From Hirudo medicinalis (taxonomy: Eukaryota; Annelida; Clitellata; Hirudinida; Hirudinidae), in the NCBI GenBank assembly GCA_011800805.1, contig MPNW01000009.1:201004-265003 (forward strand): DNA of 64,000 nt, written 5' to 3'. The notes under the pieces were generated by a model. That model worked only from the letters and a program-made list of their open reading frames with translations. It was not told where the DNA came from and searched no databases. The stretch's first letter is position 1; each line of letters opens with the position of its first letter. Position numbers and translations under genes: made by a program. Below are positions 51,560 to 64,000 of the stretch, in pieces.

Positions 51560-52510
51560 ATTATCCTTTTATCCTGATGCTCCAATCTTTCTACTATGCC
51601 AAATCTGCTCGAAAGACTCATTCTGTCCAGAATTCGCCCCCATATTAACGCATCCTCAAACTGCTCTTCTTTCCAATCCTCTTTGGCTACAATCTTACCT
51701 TTCCAACCCCATAAATGAAGATTGGCGACAACTTCTCCACTCCAGTTGAACGTCTTGTTGGCGTTCCTCGGGGCTTTGTCCTGAGACCTTTGCTTTTCAC
51801 TTTTGTCCAACATTATTCACTATTTCAAAGTATTCTTTCATCAATATGCAGACGACAGTGCTCCCGCATGGTCTAATGGTTAAGACTTCCGCCTTTCACG
51901 ATGGCAGCGCGTATTCGAATCCCGTTGAGGGAGCACCGTACTAATCATCTTGCTATGCAACGAACGTTAATAAGCAATTTTTATGTAGATGACACAATCT
52001 GATTCTCTATCACCTCCATCCATAGCCGATCAAATCGAAATCTGCGGGAGTGCACAGATGCCATCAATGATTGGCATCTCGTTAATTTTCTTCAACGAAA
52101 TCCACAGAAATCCGAAATCATATTCATCGGCACAACTACCCGCCTCAAAACTCTGTCTCCTAAACGTTGCTGGCACTCTCCTTCCTTCCTCTACTAACCT
52201 TAAACTCCTCGGTGTTATTTTTGATTCTCACCTCAGCTTTGACCTCACCTCAGAACATTCCGCCTCCATCGTCAAATCAATGTAATCTGGGCAATACTGC
52301 ATATCTGTCCAATCCTCTCCGTCGACACAACTTCTCCCCTCGCTCGTAGTCTTGTTCTCGCCTGAACTACTGCAATTCCCTTTTCTACGATACATCTGCC
52401 TCTTTGATTCATTCCTCGCAACGCGTACAAAATAAACTTGTTAAACTTATTCTCCTTAACCCTATCATAACCTATCATTGTTCAGGTCTTCCTCACATGT
52501 AATTCGTTCC
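51560..52510 (+). mobile_element. L2/CR1-type LINE fragment, degenerate
   Basis: Conceptual translation gives LLERLILSRIRPHI, then VGVPRGFVLRPLLFTF (the GVPQGSVLGPLLF motif), then a YADD/YVDD catalytic motif split by a SINE, LLGVIFDSHLSF and SRLNYCNSLFYDT. Many stops; non-functional. The group is that of the 27.7-kb and 61.8-kb copies. Confidence 0.85.
51857..51981 (+). mobile_element. tRNA-Glu-derived SINE (family A, copy 3)
   Basis: Head GTGCTCCCGCATGGTCTAAT, anticodon loop CTTTCAC (TTC at the Glu position), B box GTATTCGAATCCCGTTG, tail ACTAATCATCTTGCTATGCA, ACGAACGTTAATAAGCAATT. Flanked by TATGCAGACGAC (51845-51856) and TATGTAGATGAC (51982-51993), a 12-bp target duplication with two later changes. 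Confidence 0.92.
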
Positions 52511-53112
52511 ATATTTTCCAAAAAACGTCTGACAACGTCTCTCCGGCAATGTTAACTAGTCCACAAACAAAAATAAATAAAAAATGTTGATGTTAAGAAA
52601 GCCTCATAAAGTAGTTATGAGATGCCCCAAATATTTTTTATTCATGCATTTCACAACTAGATCCCTAAGTAGAAAATCCTTATTCCCAACCCAGAAGCTG
52701 AACGGAAAACAGCTCGATTTTGTGACTTTTAAAGAATTATCGCATGCTGACAATAAAAGTCAATAAAAGGTTGGAAGCATTGGATGACACTATCTAAATT
52801 CTTACTAACTTATGCTCATGTAGTATGTACCTCCACGGTCGTATATCTAGCGTTTTGGTCTGTGCTTTCAGACTTTATTAAGGTTAGTTTGAAAATATTA
52901 AGACAACTTAGTGGTGAAAAAAATTATAAAATGGTATAAAGTCCTGATATCACATGTAAACATGTAAAGTGGGTGTGCCAGTAGCACTTAGTGACTCCTT
53001 ACAGCTAAAGGCTTACGTGTCTGCCGAGCTAAGCGTGATTGCATCACTTTCTTGTCATCGCTTCTTCTTTTTGGTTTCTGCAGGTCGCTATTTTTGGAGG
53101 AGTGATACAAAA

Positions 53113-56100
<2,988 letters not shown>

Positions 56101-56386
56101 TGAGAAGTGGAAGTTCTAAATCTCAGTGGTCTTTCCCTGAGCCTACCATTTTAATGCAACCGATAGGTTGATTGAGACATGACTCTTAGCACGTAGGATA
56201 ATTTCATTAAACAAACATAACTGGTTGCATTCTCCAAACTCTTGCAATAAATTCTAATGTAATAAATTCAGGAGTTAGTCTTGTTGACTGCATGCTGAAC
56301 AAGACAATGGCAATTCAACGTCGGTTTCCCTGATAGGCTGCAAATGGTTTAAAATGTTACTCAGTGAAATTATGATGCTGAAAAAG

Positions 56387-59300
56387 CTAACAACCTCTGT
56401 TGTAGGGAGGTCTCCTTCCCTTTTCAACATGTCTTAGGTCGACACCATTCCTAAAAACACGAAATTGATCGAATTAACGAATCACCTAAGGGCAAACTGC
56501 AATCTCGACTTACGACAACACTTGACTGAGGTTCAGCAGCAGGTTTACAGGTGTTGGAATTCCATCGTCTAAGTTCGACCTTTTATTATCCAACATGTCA
56601 TACTGCCTTGACCTTGACAGAGGTGAGATAGATCTCTTTCTCCTTGTGGTGTTCCTAGAGTCTGCACCGCTCCTCCTCATCCTATCATCATAGTGAGATG
56701 AGTGATGCCTGAGGTCATCAGCCTCACGATAGTTCCCTTCACAAAATCGCATTAGAGGCCATATTTATTCGATATAGTTATTCAATATCAAGCTTGAGTC
56801 GAATTGATCCTCACCACTTTCATCAAGTCTCAGCATTTTGGATTTTCCATTCTCCAGACCACCTCCAACAATTGGTAGTGATGGTGATGCCAACATAGCA
56901 TTTCCCCCTCCCATGAGGTTGATGTTTGGCTGAATTAAATTTGGATTCAGGACTCCCCCAGCTCTGTAATTTATAATTACAGAGTCCCGAGTTAATTGCA
57001 TATAAATGGATTAAGCCAAAATTATTGCAGGCCTACCCAATCATGCCTAAGTTTTGCTGCATCATGAAGGCCAATGGGTTCACAATGCTGGAAGAGCTTC
57101 TGAAAATGTGAAAAAATCACTATTACAAACACACCCATCAATCAGAAATGAGTAGATGAGAAACATACCCCAGCAACGAAGGAGGAATTGCCCGGTTGTT
57201 CAAAGAACCAGGATTTCCTGATCTCCTGTAATTAGAACCTCGAGGTTTCCTGTGATCATTGTAGGGGGATCTTCTTCCTGTTCTGTTGGGAGATGCCTTC
57301 CTGAATGTTCCCCTGCTGGATGACCTATTTGAATTTCTTTCTCTAAGCTTATTGTTCTGAGGAGTGACTGATCTCTTTTTTCGCTCTTTTACTATTCCAA
57401 ACCTAAACAAGCAAAAGAATTGGAACCATTGAGATTTAGTTGTTCTGATGTTTGTTCAACAAGAAACAAATCCAAATAACCTGACTAGAATCTTCTGACA
57501 AGAAGCAGCATCTAAAGTTGGCAGACCGGTCATTCGTCTTAGTTCATCCAGGGAAGGTTCTGGCAATTCCATTTCTTTACGACATTTGTTGTCCTTTTCA
57601 ATCAGAGACTTGCACAATTCAACTCTCTACAATGAAGAAATAGTATAACAAATCAAAACGTGCAAAATATTTCAATTTGATGACAAATCAATTCAACACT
57701 GAACACCTCCTCCATCTTATCAGGCAACTTCACAGCAGGATCAATATTTGCCTTGTCTAATATTTTAATGCATTTGTCCAGGTGTCTCAATATGACCTTG
57801 CGCTCCCTCAGTCTAAGGTAAGCTAAAAAGTCAAATTGCATTTTGAGAGCTAACAAATATGACAAAATTGATAGGAAGAATTTTAACCTCTGGGAACTGT
57901 GTTCACAGGATTTCTATAATTGAGCAGGAGTAACCTGTGTCCTCTCAGTTCTAATTTCTTAGCAGCTGCTTCAGTAACTTCAGTGTTTACAATGTCATCG
58001 GAGGGAAAGATTAGATATGCATATCTGAAGTGGTAAAACTTATCATCATTCCCAAATATTTCATTATCATACATTTTAATGTTATCAAACTAAAAGTCTT
58101 AAAGTGGGGTTGAGCATCATCTGTAGAAAGAGAGATTGAAGGCAATTTTCATTGCTGCTGCCTCAGGAGTCTGAAGTCAGAAGTGTCAAAATCTGCCTAA
58201 GTCCAGAAAATGGAGTGGAGAGGTAATCCATCATTCAGAAATTAGGCTGAGGCAAAAATGGGGTGATATTGTTCCTTCAGAAAATAGGTTATGATTACCC
58301 TTTAGGAGTTGGCATGGACGTGACAATGCTGGAGGCATCTTTGCTATTTGTGGAGTTGGTTTCCTTGTGCTTGGAAGATTCCAAACGAAGAACAATTTCT
58401 TCAGCTTGTGGAAAGAGTTCTTTGACTGATTCGACTTCGATATCATCAGCCAAGTTCTTCAAGATGGCTACATTGTCAGTCCATCTCTCTGCAAATGTCA
58501 TTAATTGGTCAAACAGGAAATTTATCAAACTTTGAAAGTCTGGCTTCCATGTTCAGAGGCAGAGGGATTGGCATCTTGTGGGTGGATTGTTGAAACACAT
58601 TAAAATAGGATCAGAACAAAATGTGACCTTTTAGTCTCAGGGATTAATCAGATTCATCTTTTAGAGAACAGCAAATTAACAATGAAAGTGCCAATTAACA
58701 TCAAAATTTTATCCCTTGCTTACACTAAAACAAAATACAATTTTAAGACAAACTTTTTCCTCTCAAATCCAAAATAAAGTCCTCAACCATTTTATCTAAA
58801 AAAAAAAAATAAATGAATAAGCTTGTAAAAACAAGAATTGGGGCTGGTTCTAGCTACATACTGGTGTTGATTTCACACGTTATCTTCAAATCATTTCTCC
58901 ATGCTTTAATAGCTCCCATTGCTTTATTTGCTGAACCAGATGTCGTAAAGTTGAGGACTAATACTCTAAACAACAACAGAAAATGCATGATAAATAATTT
59001 CCCTCCAAAACTTTTAAAATACTTTCTTACAACTCACCCAAGCATGACTTTTGGATCTTTTTGATTTCTTGTATAATGTAATTTGGCTTCTTCCAATGAA
59101 CTCCACGTCAGAATATTTTGAATCTCCGAAGCATTGAAATCCTCAAGAGTGAGCGGATGTGCGACCAACTTGCGGCGCTGCTTCAAGTGACCAATGTCTT
59201 TAATAAGAGAAAAAGAAGTCAGGAGTTAAGTGTGCCAATTAGCCTCATTACTCAGATCTTGAATATGTCTGAAGCTACAAATTTAATGAAGTTCTAACCA

Positions 59301-59883
59301 TCCATCAATGTCTTCATTGTAGGCATGCTCAACATGGCTTTTTCAATGTCTTCAGGGTTCATGGCATCTTTTTCCTTCTCGAAAAGGTCTAAATTAATAT
59401 TTTGAGGTTATGGTTGTTTGAAACAAAACCCTTAGCAAAGTATTTTGAATTACATTGGAAGCTCACATGTGTCTGTTGTTTGCTGGCATTTATATGTTTC
59501 AGTATATTAAAGCTTAATAAACTAAATATCATCCCAAAATTTCGTTAAGCAACTATAAGAATAAATTTTATAACATTTTCCGTAATTTAGAAATCACCTT
59601 TTTCATTGTCAGAGTTTACGTCTTCGTCATCCCACTCATCAACAATCATAAGACCTTCAACCTTTCCACTTGACAAATCTTTTTCATCTCTGCCTTCGTT
59701 ATGATAATATGAATCCTCTCTCTCGTCAATATCTGCATCATTAACTTCACTGTTCCCACAAAATTGGTCTTGTTCAACAAGTATTTCATCAGCTCCTGAG
59801 ATATGTGTGGAGTCTTCCAAGTCAATATGTTCTTCGCCAACATAAATTAAATCAGGATCTGATAGATTGCCATCGTTTTCCAT
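56387..59883 (-). CDS. RNA-recognition-motif protein with arginine/serine-rich tail, family not recognised
   Basis: ATG at 59883 opens an acidic N terminus (MENDGNLSDPDLIYVGEE). Exons: 59883-59598; ~59388-59300; ~59199-59040 (LVAHPLTLEDFNASEIQNIL); ~58967-58862; ~58491-58301; ~58024-57892; ~57820-57710; ~57627-57483; ~57402-57172; ~57100-57040; ~56962-56815; ~56737-56514; ~56450-56387. An RRM is split over two exons: strand 1/RNP2 NVAILKNL and RNP1-like YAYLIFPSDD, with a Ser-rich insert between. After a charged helical part (LRLRERKVILRHLDKC; SLDELRRMTGLPTLDAA) comes an Arg/Ser/Asn-rich region (RNSNRSSSRG, RRKRSISPLSRSRQ) like splicing or mRNP factors. Likely nuclear RNA binding. The ortholog could not be named. 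Confidence 0.75.
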
Positions 59884-60700
59884 GACCGAAGCTCTCAAAA
59901 CTATCGCCTAGCCTAGCCACGCAAAAAATGTCAACAAAACTCATCTAATAAAACAACAACATGGATGTCAACGGAATTAAACGTTGTAAAAAGAAAAGTT
60001 TAAAATGAATTCAAATCACCAATTCAAAATATAAAACTAATGTTCTCATATGTTTTAAAATAATTTTTAGCATTATGCGTTTTTATTTCGTTTCGTTCAT
60101 TTTTTGAAAAATCTTCTGTTATAAATCTATCAATAATGGCGAATTAATTAATTCCAAATGTAAAGGCATATAACTTATAACATATGTCGAATTTAAGACA
60201 AATATAAGTTTAATTCTGCCATTTTTAGCACTTCTTAATGTTGCTTGACTTATTTATTTATTTCAACCAAAAAGATTATGTATTTATCATTTGTTTATTT
60301 GATCGATGGACGATGCCGTAATGGTACACGAACTGCACCTTGAACTGCTTTAATTGAAATTGCCTTGACATTTTTTTATCATTAAAAAAATTCAATATTA
60401 AATATATTCAACAAATTAGGTTAATAATCAACAGTTATCGATACAAATGTGCATAATACCTAAAAATATTTTTAAAAAAGATGTAATTTATTACATAACA
60501 TGACAATTATTTATAGTGTTTAATAAGACCGAAATCTGAGTAATAGCCGTTCTTCACCTTTAACTTCTAATATCCATATTTACTTATGTTTGTCACAAGA
60601 TTTTCTGCTGTATCTGCACGGATGGCATCCCCATCTAATTCTGTACAGGGAAACCACCCTTGCGCTGAAGTAATTATTTTTAGAGTTTTCCCTGAGCCTT
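59884..60700. other. Upstream region of the RRM gene, no supported gene
   Basis: AT-rich. Expected to contain the promoter and 5' UTR of the minus-strand gene. No motif assigned. Confidence 0.4.
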
Positions 60701-60865
60701 CCTTTATGAACTTTATTTATATAGCGCCATATGCATAGCTTCTTGTTAACCGTTTAATCGTTCCTTTCCAAGGGCGATCGCGGCAGTGCAGGCAGGGTTT
60801 CGAACCAACCTGCCAACCTGCATTCACAGCTTACAATCGTGCCTTATAGTAGAAGCACTTTTTGT
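60700..60865 (-). mobile_element. SINE-like repeat, minus strand
   Basis: On the minus strand: GCAGGTTGGCAGGTTGGTTC, a B-box-like GGTTCGAAACCCTGCC, CTGCACTGCC and a 3' part ATGGCGCTATATAAATAAAG. The last piece is typical of tails that SINEs share with L2/CR1 LINEs. Probably related to family B. Confidence 0.55.
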
Positions 60866-60884
60866 ACCATTGAAAAACTGTTAA

Positions 60885-62780
60885 GGCAAAAGCCCTTCCC
60901 TCCCCAATAAAATTTTGAAAGCCTCTATGAGGTCCCCTCTGCTACTCTTCTCATGAGTAGTCAACTGACATCTTTTTAAACTTTCCTCATAACGCAACTT
61001 TCCTAATTCTTTTATCATCCTGGTTGTCATTCTTTGCACTCCTTCCAACACTAGGCGCTGAACGTACGGCCGCCTCTGTTTTTCTCTCGCTGTTCCTAGA
61101 GTTTTTCCTAGGTTGTTGTGTCATTTCCGGCTGTAATCAAACCATAGGATATATAATTTCTGAGTTAGATTACTCCTAACTAACAACAAAATAGTTTTAT
61201 CAATAGTTTCGCATTTTGCTGGTCTGTTTTCATTTTGTTGTCTGTTATGAGTACTGCTCGACGTGGACCAATAGCATATGATATGCTAATGAGTTTGAAT
61301 TTGAATTTGTCCGTGAAGCCCGATCGTTTATATAATCACTCCGAAGAGCTGGAGGCCGCAAGGATTTTCGCTTTTGTCACTATCGTGGAAGAAGATCTGG
61401 AAGTCGAGATGACTTCTCTGATTATCATCTTCTTCTTTGATCGTCGTCATTCATGAGCCCATTACCTATCTATAAGGCAATAATTACCAGACAATGGTCA
61501 AGCCTGGACATCCCCTTGCTCCTCAACATCATTGAATCGTAATTTTCTGTCGACATTGATAATGTCGATGTTGATGTCTCTGCTTCCCTCCATGAAGATT
61601 AGTATGCATCTGCTTGCGTATTACCGATCCACGGTTCGATCGCGAATGCCGTGACGCGAAGCGGGTAGCAAAGTATGGGTCATCTAAATCATCATAACCT
61701 CCTTCCTGAACATCAGCTCGCCTATCGTCAACGTCATTCCACCGAAACTGCTATTCCACGAGTGTCGCGGATCTTCTAAGCGCCGCTAAGTCAGATGTCG
61801 CTTGTTCTCGACTTATTTGCAGCTTTTGATATTGTCGATCATGACATTTTTCTAGGACGACTAGAAACGTCGTTCGGCTTCATTGGTTGTGCCCTTGCAT
61901 GGTTTCGGCCGCACCTAGCCGATCGTGCCTTCTCAGTCGGTTGTGGTGAACTAGCATCGTCCTCTACCTCTATAACATGCGGACTACCCCAACGCTCCGT
62001 CATTCGGGCACATGGACTCCAATGCCATATTTATGCTGATGACACACAGGTCACTGTCAGCCAGATCAAACTGAATGCTTTTCTATCAGGATTTCGAACT
62101 GCGTGGACGCCATTAGTGACTGGATGCTCAGCAATCGTCACCAATTAAACTTCGGTCGTCATCTGCTCCGACCTGATCCAACTAGTACAATCTGTCCGCA
62201 ACCTTGGGATCTGACTGGATCAGACTGTTCCATGACCACTCACATCAACAAAACAACTCGTTTCTGCTATGCATCTCTCAGGGAAATTCGTAGCATCGCT
62301 CCACTCTCATTTGAGCTTCGCAGCCGCTAAATTCATAAATAACAAAAGAAAACATGAACTCTGTATCGTTATCGTGATCGTCATCCTTTTCAAATGTGGA
62401 TTCCAAGCTTGGATGCAATGCTCTAGATATGGTCTCACCAATACTTTATAAACTCTCAGAATTACATCTTTATCTCTACTTATTACTGTTCTCCTTATCA
62501 TTCCAAGTACTTAATTTGCTTTTCCATTTTTATGTATTATAGCACCCAAATCTCTTTCGTGATCAGACATTTTCAAAAAGCTTCCTCCAAATTCATATAC
62601 CACTTTTATATGGTGGAGCATTTGTCTACATTGAAAATCATCTTCCAATCTTTTGCCCATTTTAATAACCTTTTAATAATATTTTAATAAGGTCTTCCTG
62701 AAATGTATCCACGTATTCTTTTCTGCAGACTCTCCTAGCTATTTTGATGTCGCAAGCAAACATATTTTAGACAAAAATTA
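60885..62780 (-). mobile_element. CR1/Rex-like LINE fragment, interrupted by another LINE
   Basis: Minus strand, 5' part at 62775-62380: FACDIKIARRVCRKEY, WAKDWKMIFNVDKCST, MSDHERDLGAIIHKNGKA, VLVRPYLEHCIQAWNPHL. The same protein resumes at about 61057-60899: LEGVQRMTTRMIKEL, LTTHEKSSRGDLIEAFKIL. The intervening ~1.3 kb holds a plus-strand LINE. Degenerate. Confidence 0.82.
61790..62335 (+). mobile_element. L2/CR1-type LINE fragment nested in the previous LINE
   Basis: DLFAAFDIVDHDIFLGRLE, then GLPQRSVI, a deletion, CHIYADDTQVTVS, and in another frame VRNLGI, THINKTTRFCYASLREIRSI. Internally deleted and frameshifted. The sequence from about 61100 to 61790 may be the rest of the same insertion. 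Confidence 0.82.
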
Positions 62781-62852
62781 ATTAATAATAGTCCATAATT
62801 AATTAATGGTCCATTTAATTAATTGATAACAGTCCATAATTAATTAATGGTC
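62775..62852. repeat. ~41-bp tandem repeat of AATTAATTAATGGTCCAT type
   Basis: CAGTCCATAATTAATTAATG and GGTCCAT recur in two neighbouring copies. A related ATTAATTAATTAATAGTCCA lies at 1571-1597 beside the first LINE. Confidence 0.7.
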
Positions 62853-62984
62853 CATCACCCAAATCACTTATGTGTACGCAGAACAACACTGGACCAGCAA
62901 TGACCCATGTGTGGCGCCGCTTATATTAGCGCAGGTTGCCATTCTGAGTAAATTCCTCCCATTCCTACCTTTTGTCTCTTATTT

Positions 62985-63722
62985 ATTTATTTGATTAAAG
63001 TCCGTTGCATAACTAAGATGATTTGGACTTGTCAGTTAGTGTTAGGTATTGTAATGAAATAATAAGTATTAGAGTAATAATAGTTGTAGGAGGTTAAATT
63101 ATATAAATAATAAAATCATTAATAATATTAGATAGAGTAACTATTTAAAATAAATTAATCCGAATTTTGCAAATCCACCTGAAAATGAGGTCCACACTTG
63201 CTGGGTTGCTGAGCATGGAACTCATCTCAGATAGATTTGTTCGGGTTCTTATTTCTTCCCTCAGGACTGACTGGGCCGGACATTCCATGAGGAAATGCCG
63301 GACATTTTCATCCTCCTGAGGGCATACCTGGCNTCTCAGATAGATTTGTTCGGGTTCTTATTTCTTCCCTCAGGACTGACTGGGCCGGACATTCCATGAG
63401 GAAATGCCGGACATTTTCATCCTCCTGAGGGCATACCTGGCATTTTCCGTCTGGATGACGCTTCAAGAGAAACAGGTGTTGATTCAGAGCACATTTTCCA
63501 ATACGGAGTTTGGAGATTAAAATCTCCTTCCTCCTTGAGGCACATTGGAACTTGCTCTTAGTCGACACGAGTTTCTCTTTAGTCTTGTAGTGTTGGCTTC
63601 GTGGGTCAGAGACCCATCTGGTTTGCCACTGTTGGATGATGTTGTGACCCACGGCTCTTTTTACATCCTTGATAGACGCTGGTATCCAGCGGTCTATCAG
63701 TTCCCTGGTAGTGGCGGCACCT
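62985..63722 (-). mobile_element. RNase H-type LINE, second copy (3' part)
   Basis: Minus strand: RELIDRWIPASIKDVKRAVG, WQTRWVSDPRSQHYKTKEKL, KRHPDGKCQVCPQEDENVRH, FLMECPAQSVLREE. This matches the 1.6-2.0 kb copy closely. The 3' end at 62985-63050 reads CAAGTCCAAATCATCTTAGT, TATGCAACGGACTTTAATC and AAATAAATAAATAAG. The element carries a one-base assembly gap and a duplicated 108-base block. Confidence 0.88.
63225..63441. other. Assembly join: 108-base block duplicated around a single N
   Basis: 63225-63332 and 63334-63441 are the same sequence (starting TCTCAGATAGATTTGTTCGG, ending GGGCATACCTGGC), separated by one N at 63333. This is typical of two contig ends joined without merging their overlap. 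Confidence 0.88.
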
Positions 63723-63975
63723 TTTGTCTCCTAACTCTCAACACTTATATAATGGTAAAAGGCAGGCTTTAAGCTAGGCAGTAGCAGACTGGTGCGCCCC
63801 TTCTTATGAAACATGCTTAAAATAGTATTTCAAGTAATAACCAAAAATTTCCTCTTAATAACCTATCAATGTCTTAATAATCATTCAATGCCTGTCACAT
63901 TGAATAGCAATTACATCGTCCTCGTCTTAATATAACCGTCGGTAATACCGTTCGATATTATCGATATCCATGAAA

Positions 63976-64000
63976 GTGTTGGTAGCCGAGTGGTTAAGGC
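63976..64000 (+). tRNA. 5' part of a class II tRNA (Leu or Ser), cut by window end
   Basis: GTGTTGG acceptor strand, TA linker, then GCCGAGTGGTTAAGGC, the D arm/A box typical of tRNA-Leu and tRNA-Ser. The anticodon lies beyond the window. It could also be the head of a tRNA-derived SINE. Confidence 0.6.

Larger units (their letters stand above)
50486..53112. other. Divergent region between the CARD gene and ProRS
   Basis: Contains a degenerate LINE with a SINE (separate entries). From 50486 to 51540 and 52520 to 53090 no gene or named repeat is seen. GluRS or WHEP domains expected upstream of a fused EPRS are absent. Confidence 0.55.

Noticed and set aside
51451..51813. Minus-strand 120-codon frame
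   Set aside because: Antisense shadow of the L2 LINE reverse transcriptase on the plus strand.

Overview
This window comes from a nuclear genome of an invertebrate animal. The DNA is AT-rich, genes are split by short GT-AG introns, and the coding exons match animal families: ZnT7, grainyhead, PAXBP1, gamma-glutamyltransferase, Sgf11/ATXN7L3 and cytosolic prolyl-tRNA synthetase. A CARD plus coiled-coil protein of the CARD9/CARMA type argues against an insect or nematode and fits a spiralian (lophotrochozoan) or similar lineage. The species cannot be named from sequence alone. All exon joins were made by eye from splice sites, reading phase and remembered family motifs.

Layout. 1.4-3.3 kb: decayed RNase H-bearing LINE. 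4.7-5.7 kb (-): PP1 glycogen-targeting subunit with a one-base frameshift. 6.8-9.9 kb (+): zinc transporter ZnT7. 11.4-15.5 kb (+): grainyhead transcription factor, followed by two perfect CRE palindromes. 17.3-18.8 kb (+): small secreted protein with one laminin-G domain. 20.0-25.7 kb (-): PAXBP1/GCFC, about 19 exons. 25.7-32.8 kb: gene-free island of decayed transposons. 32.9-36.1 kb (+): gamma-glutamyltransferase. 37.9-38.7 kb (-): Sgf11/ATXN7L3 of the SAGA deubiquitinase module, divergent from an extended-PHD-finger gene at 39.3-42.4 kb (+). 43.4-50.5 kb (-): CARD-coiled-coil gene with SINEs and a dead transposon gene in an intron. 51.5-52.5 kb: L2/CR1-type LINE with a SINE in its catalytic motif. 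53.1-56.1 kb (+): prolyl-tRNA synthetase with no GluRS part in view. 56.4-59.9 kb (-): unrecognised RRM protein. 60.7-63.7 kb: nested LINE fragments, a one-base assembly gap with a duplicated contig end, and at the last bases the 5' part of a class II tRNA.

The genes are a normal animal mixture with no operon logic. The repeat landscape is the most informative part. A tRNA-Glu-derived SINE (three copies here) ends in a tail of about 37 bases that closely matches the 3' end of the RNase H-bearing LINE, also present in three places. This looks like a SINE-LINE partnership in which the SINE borrows the LINE's reverse transcriptase.
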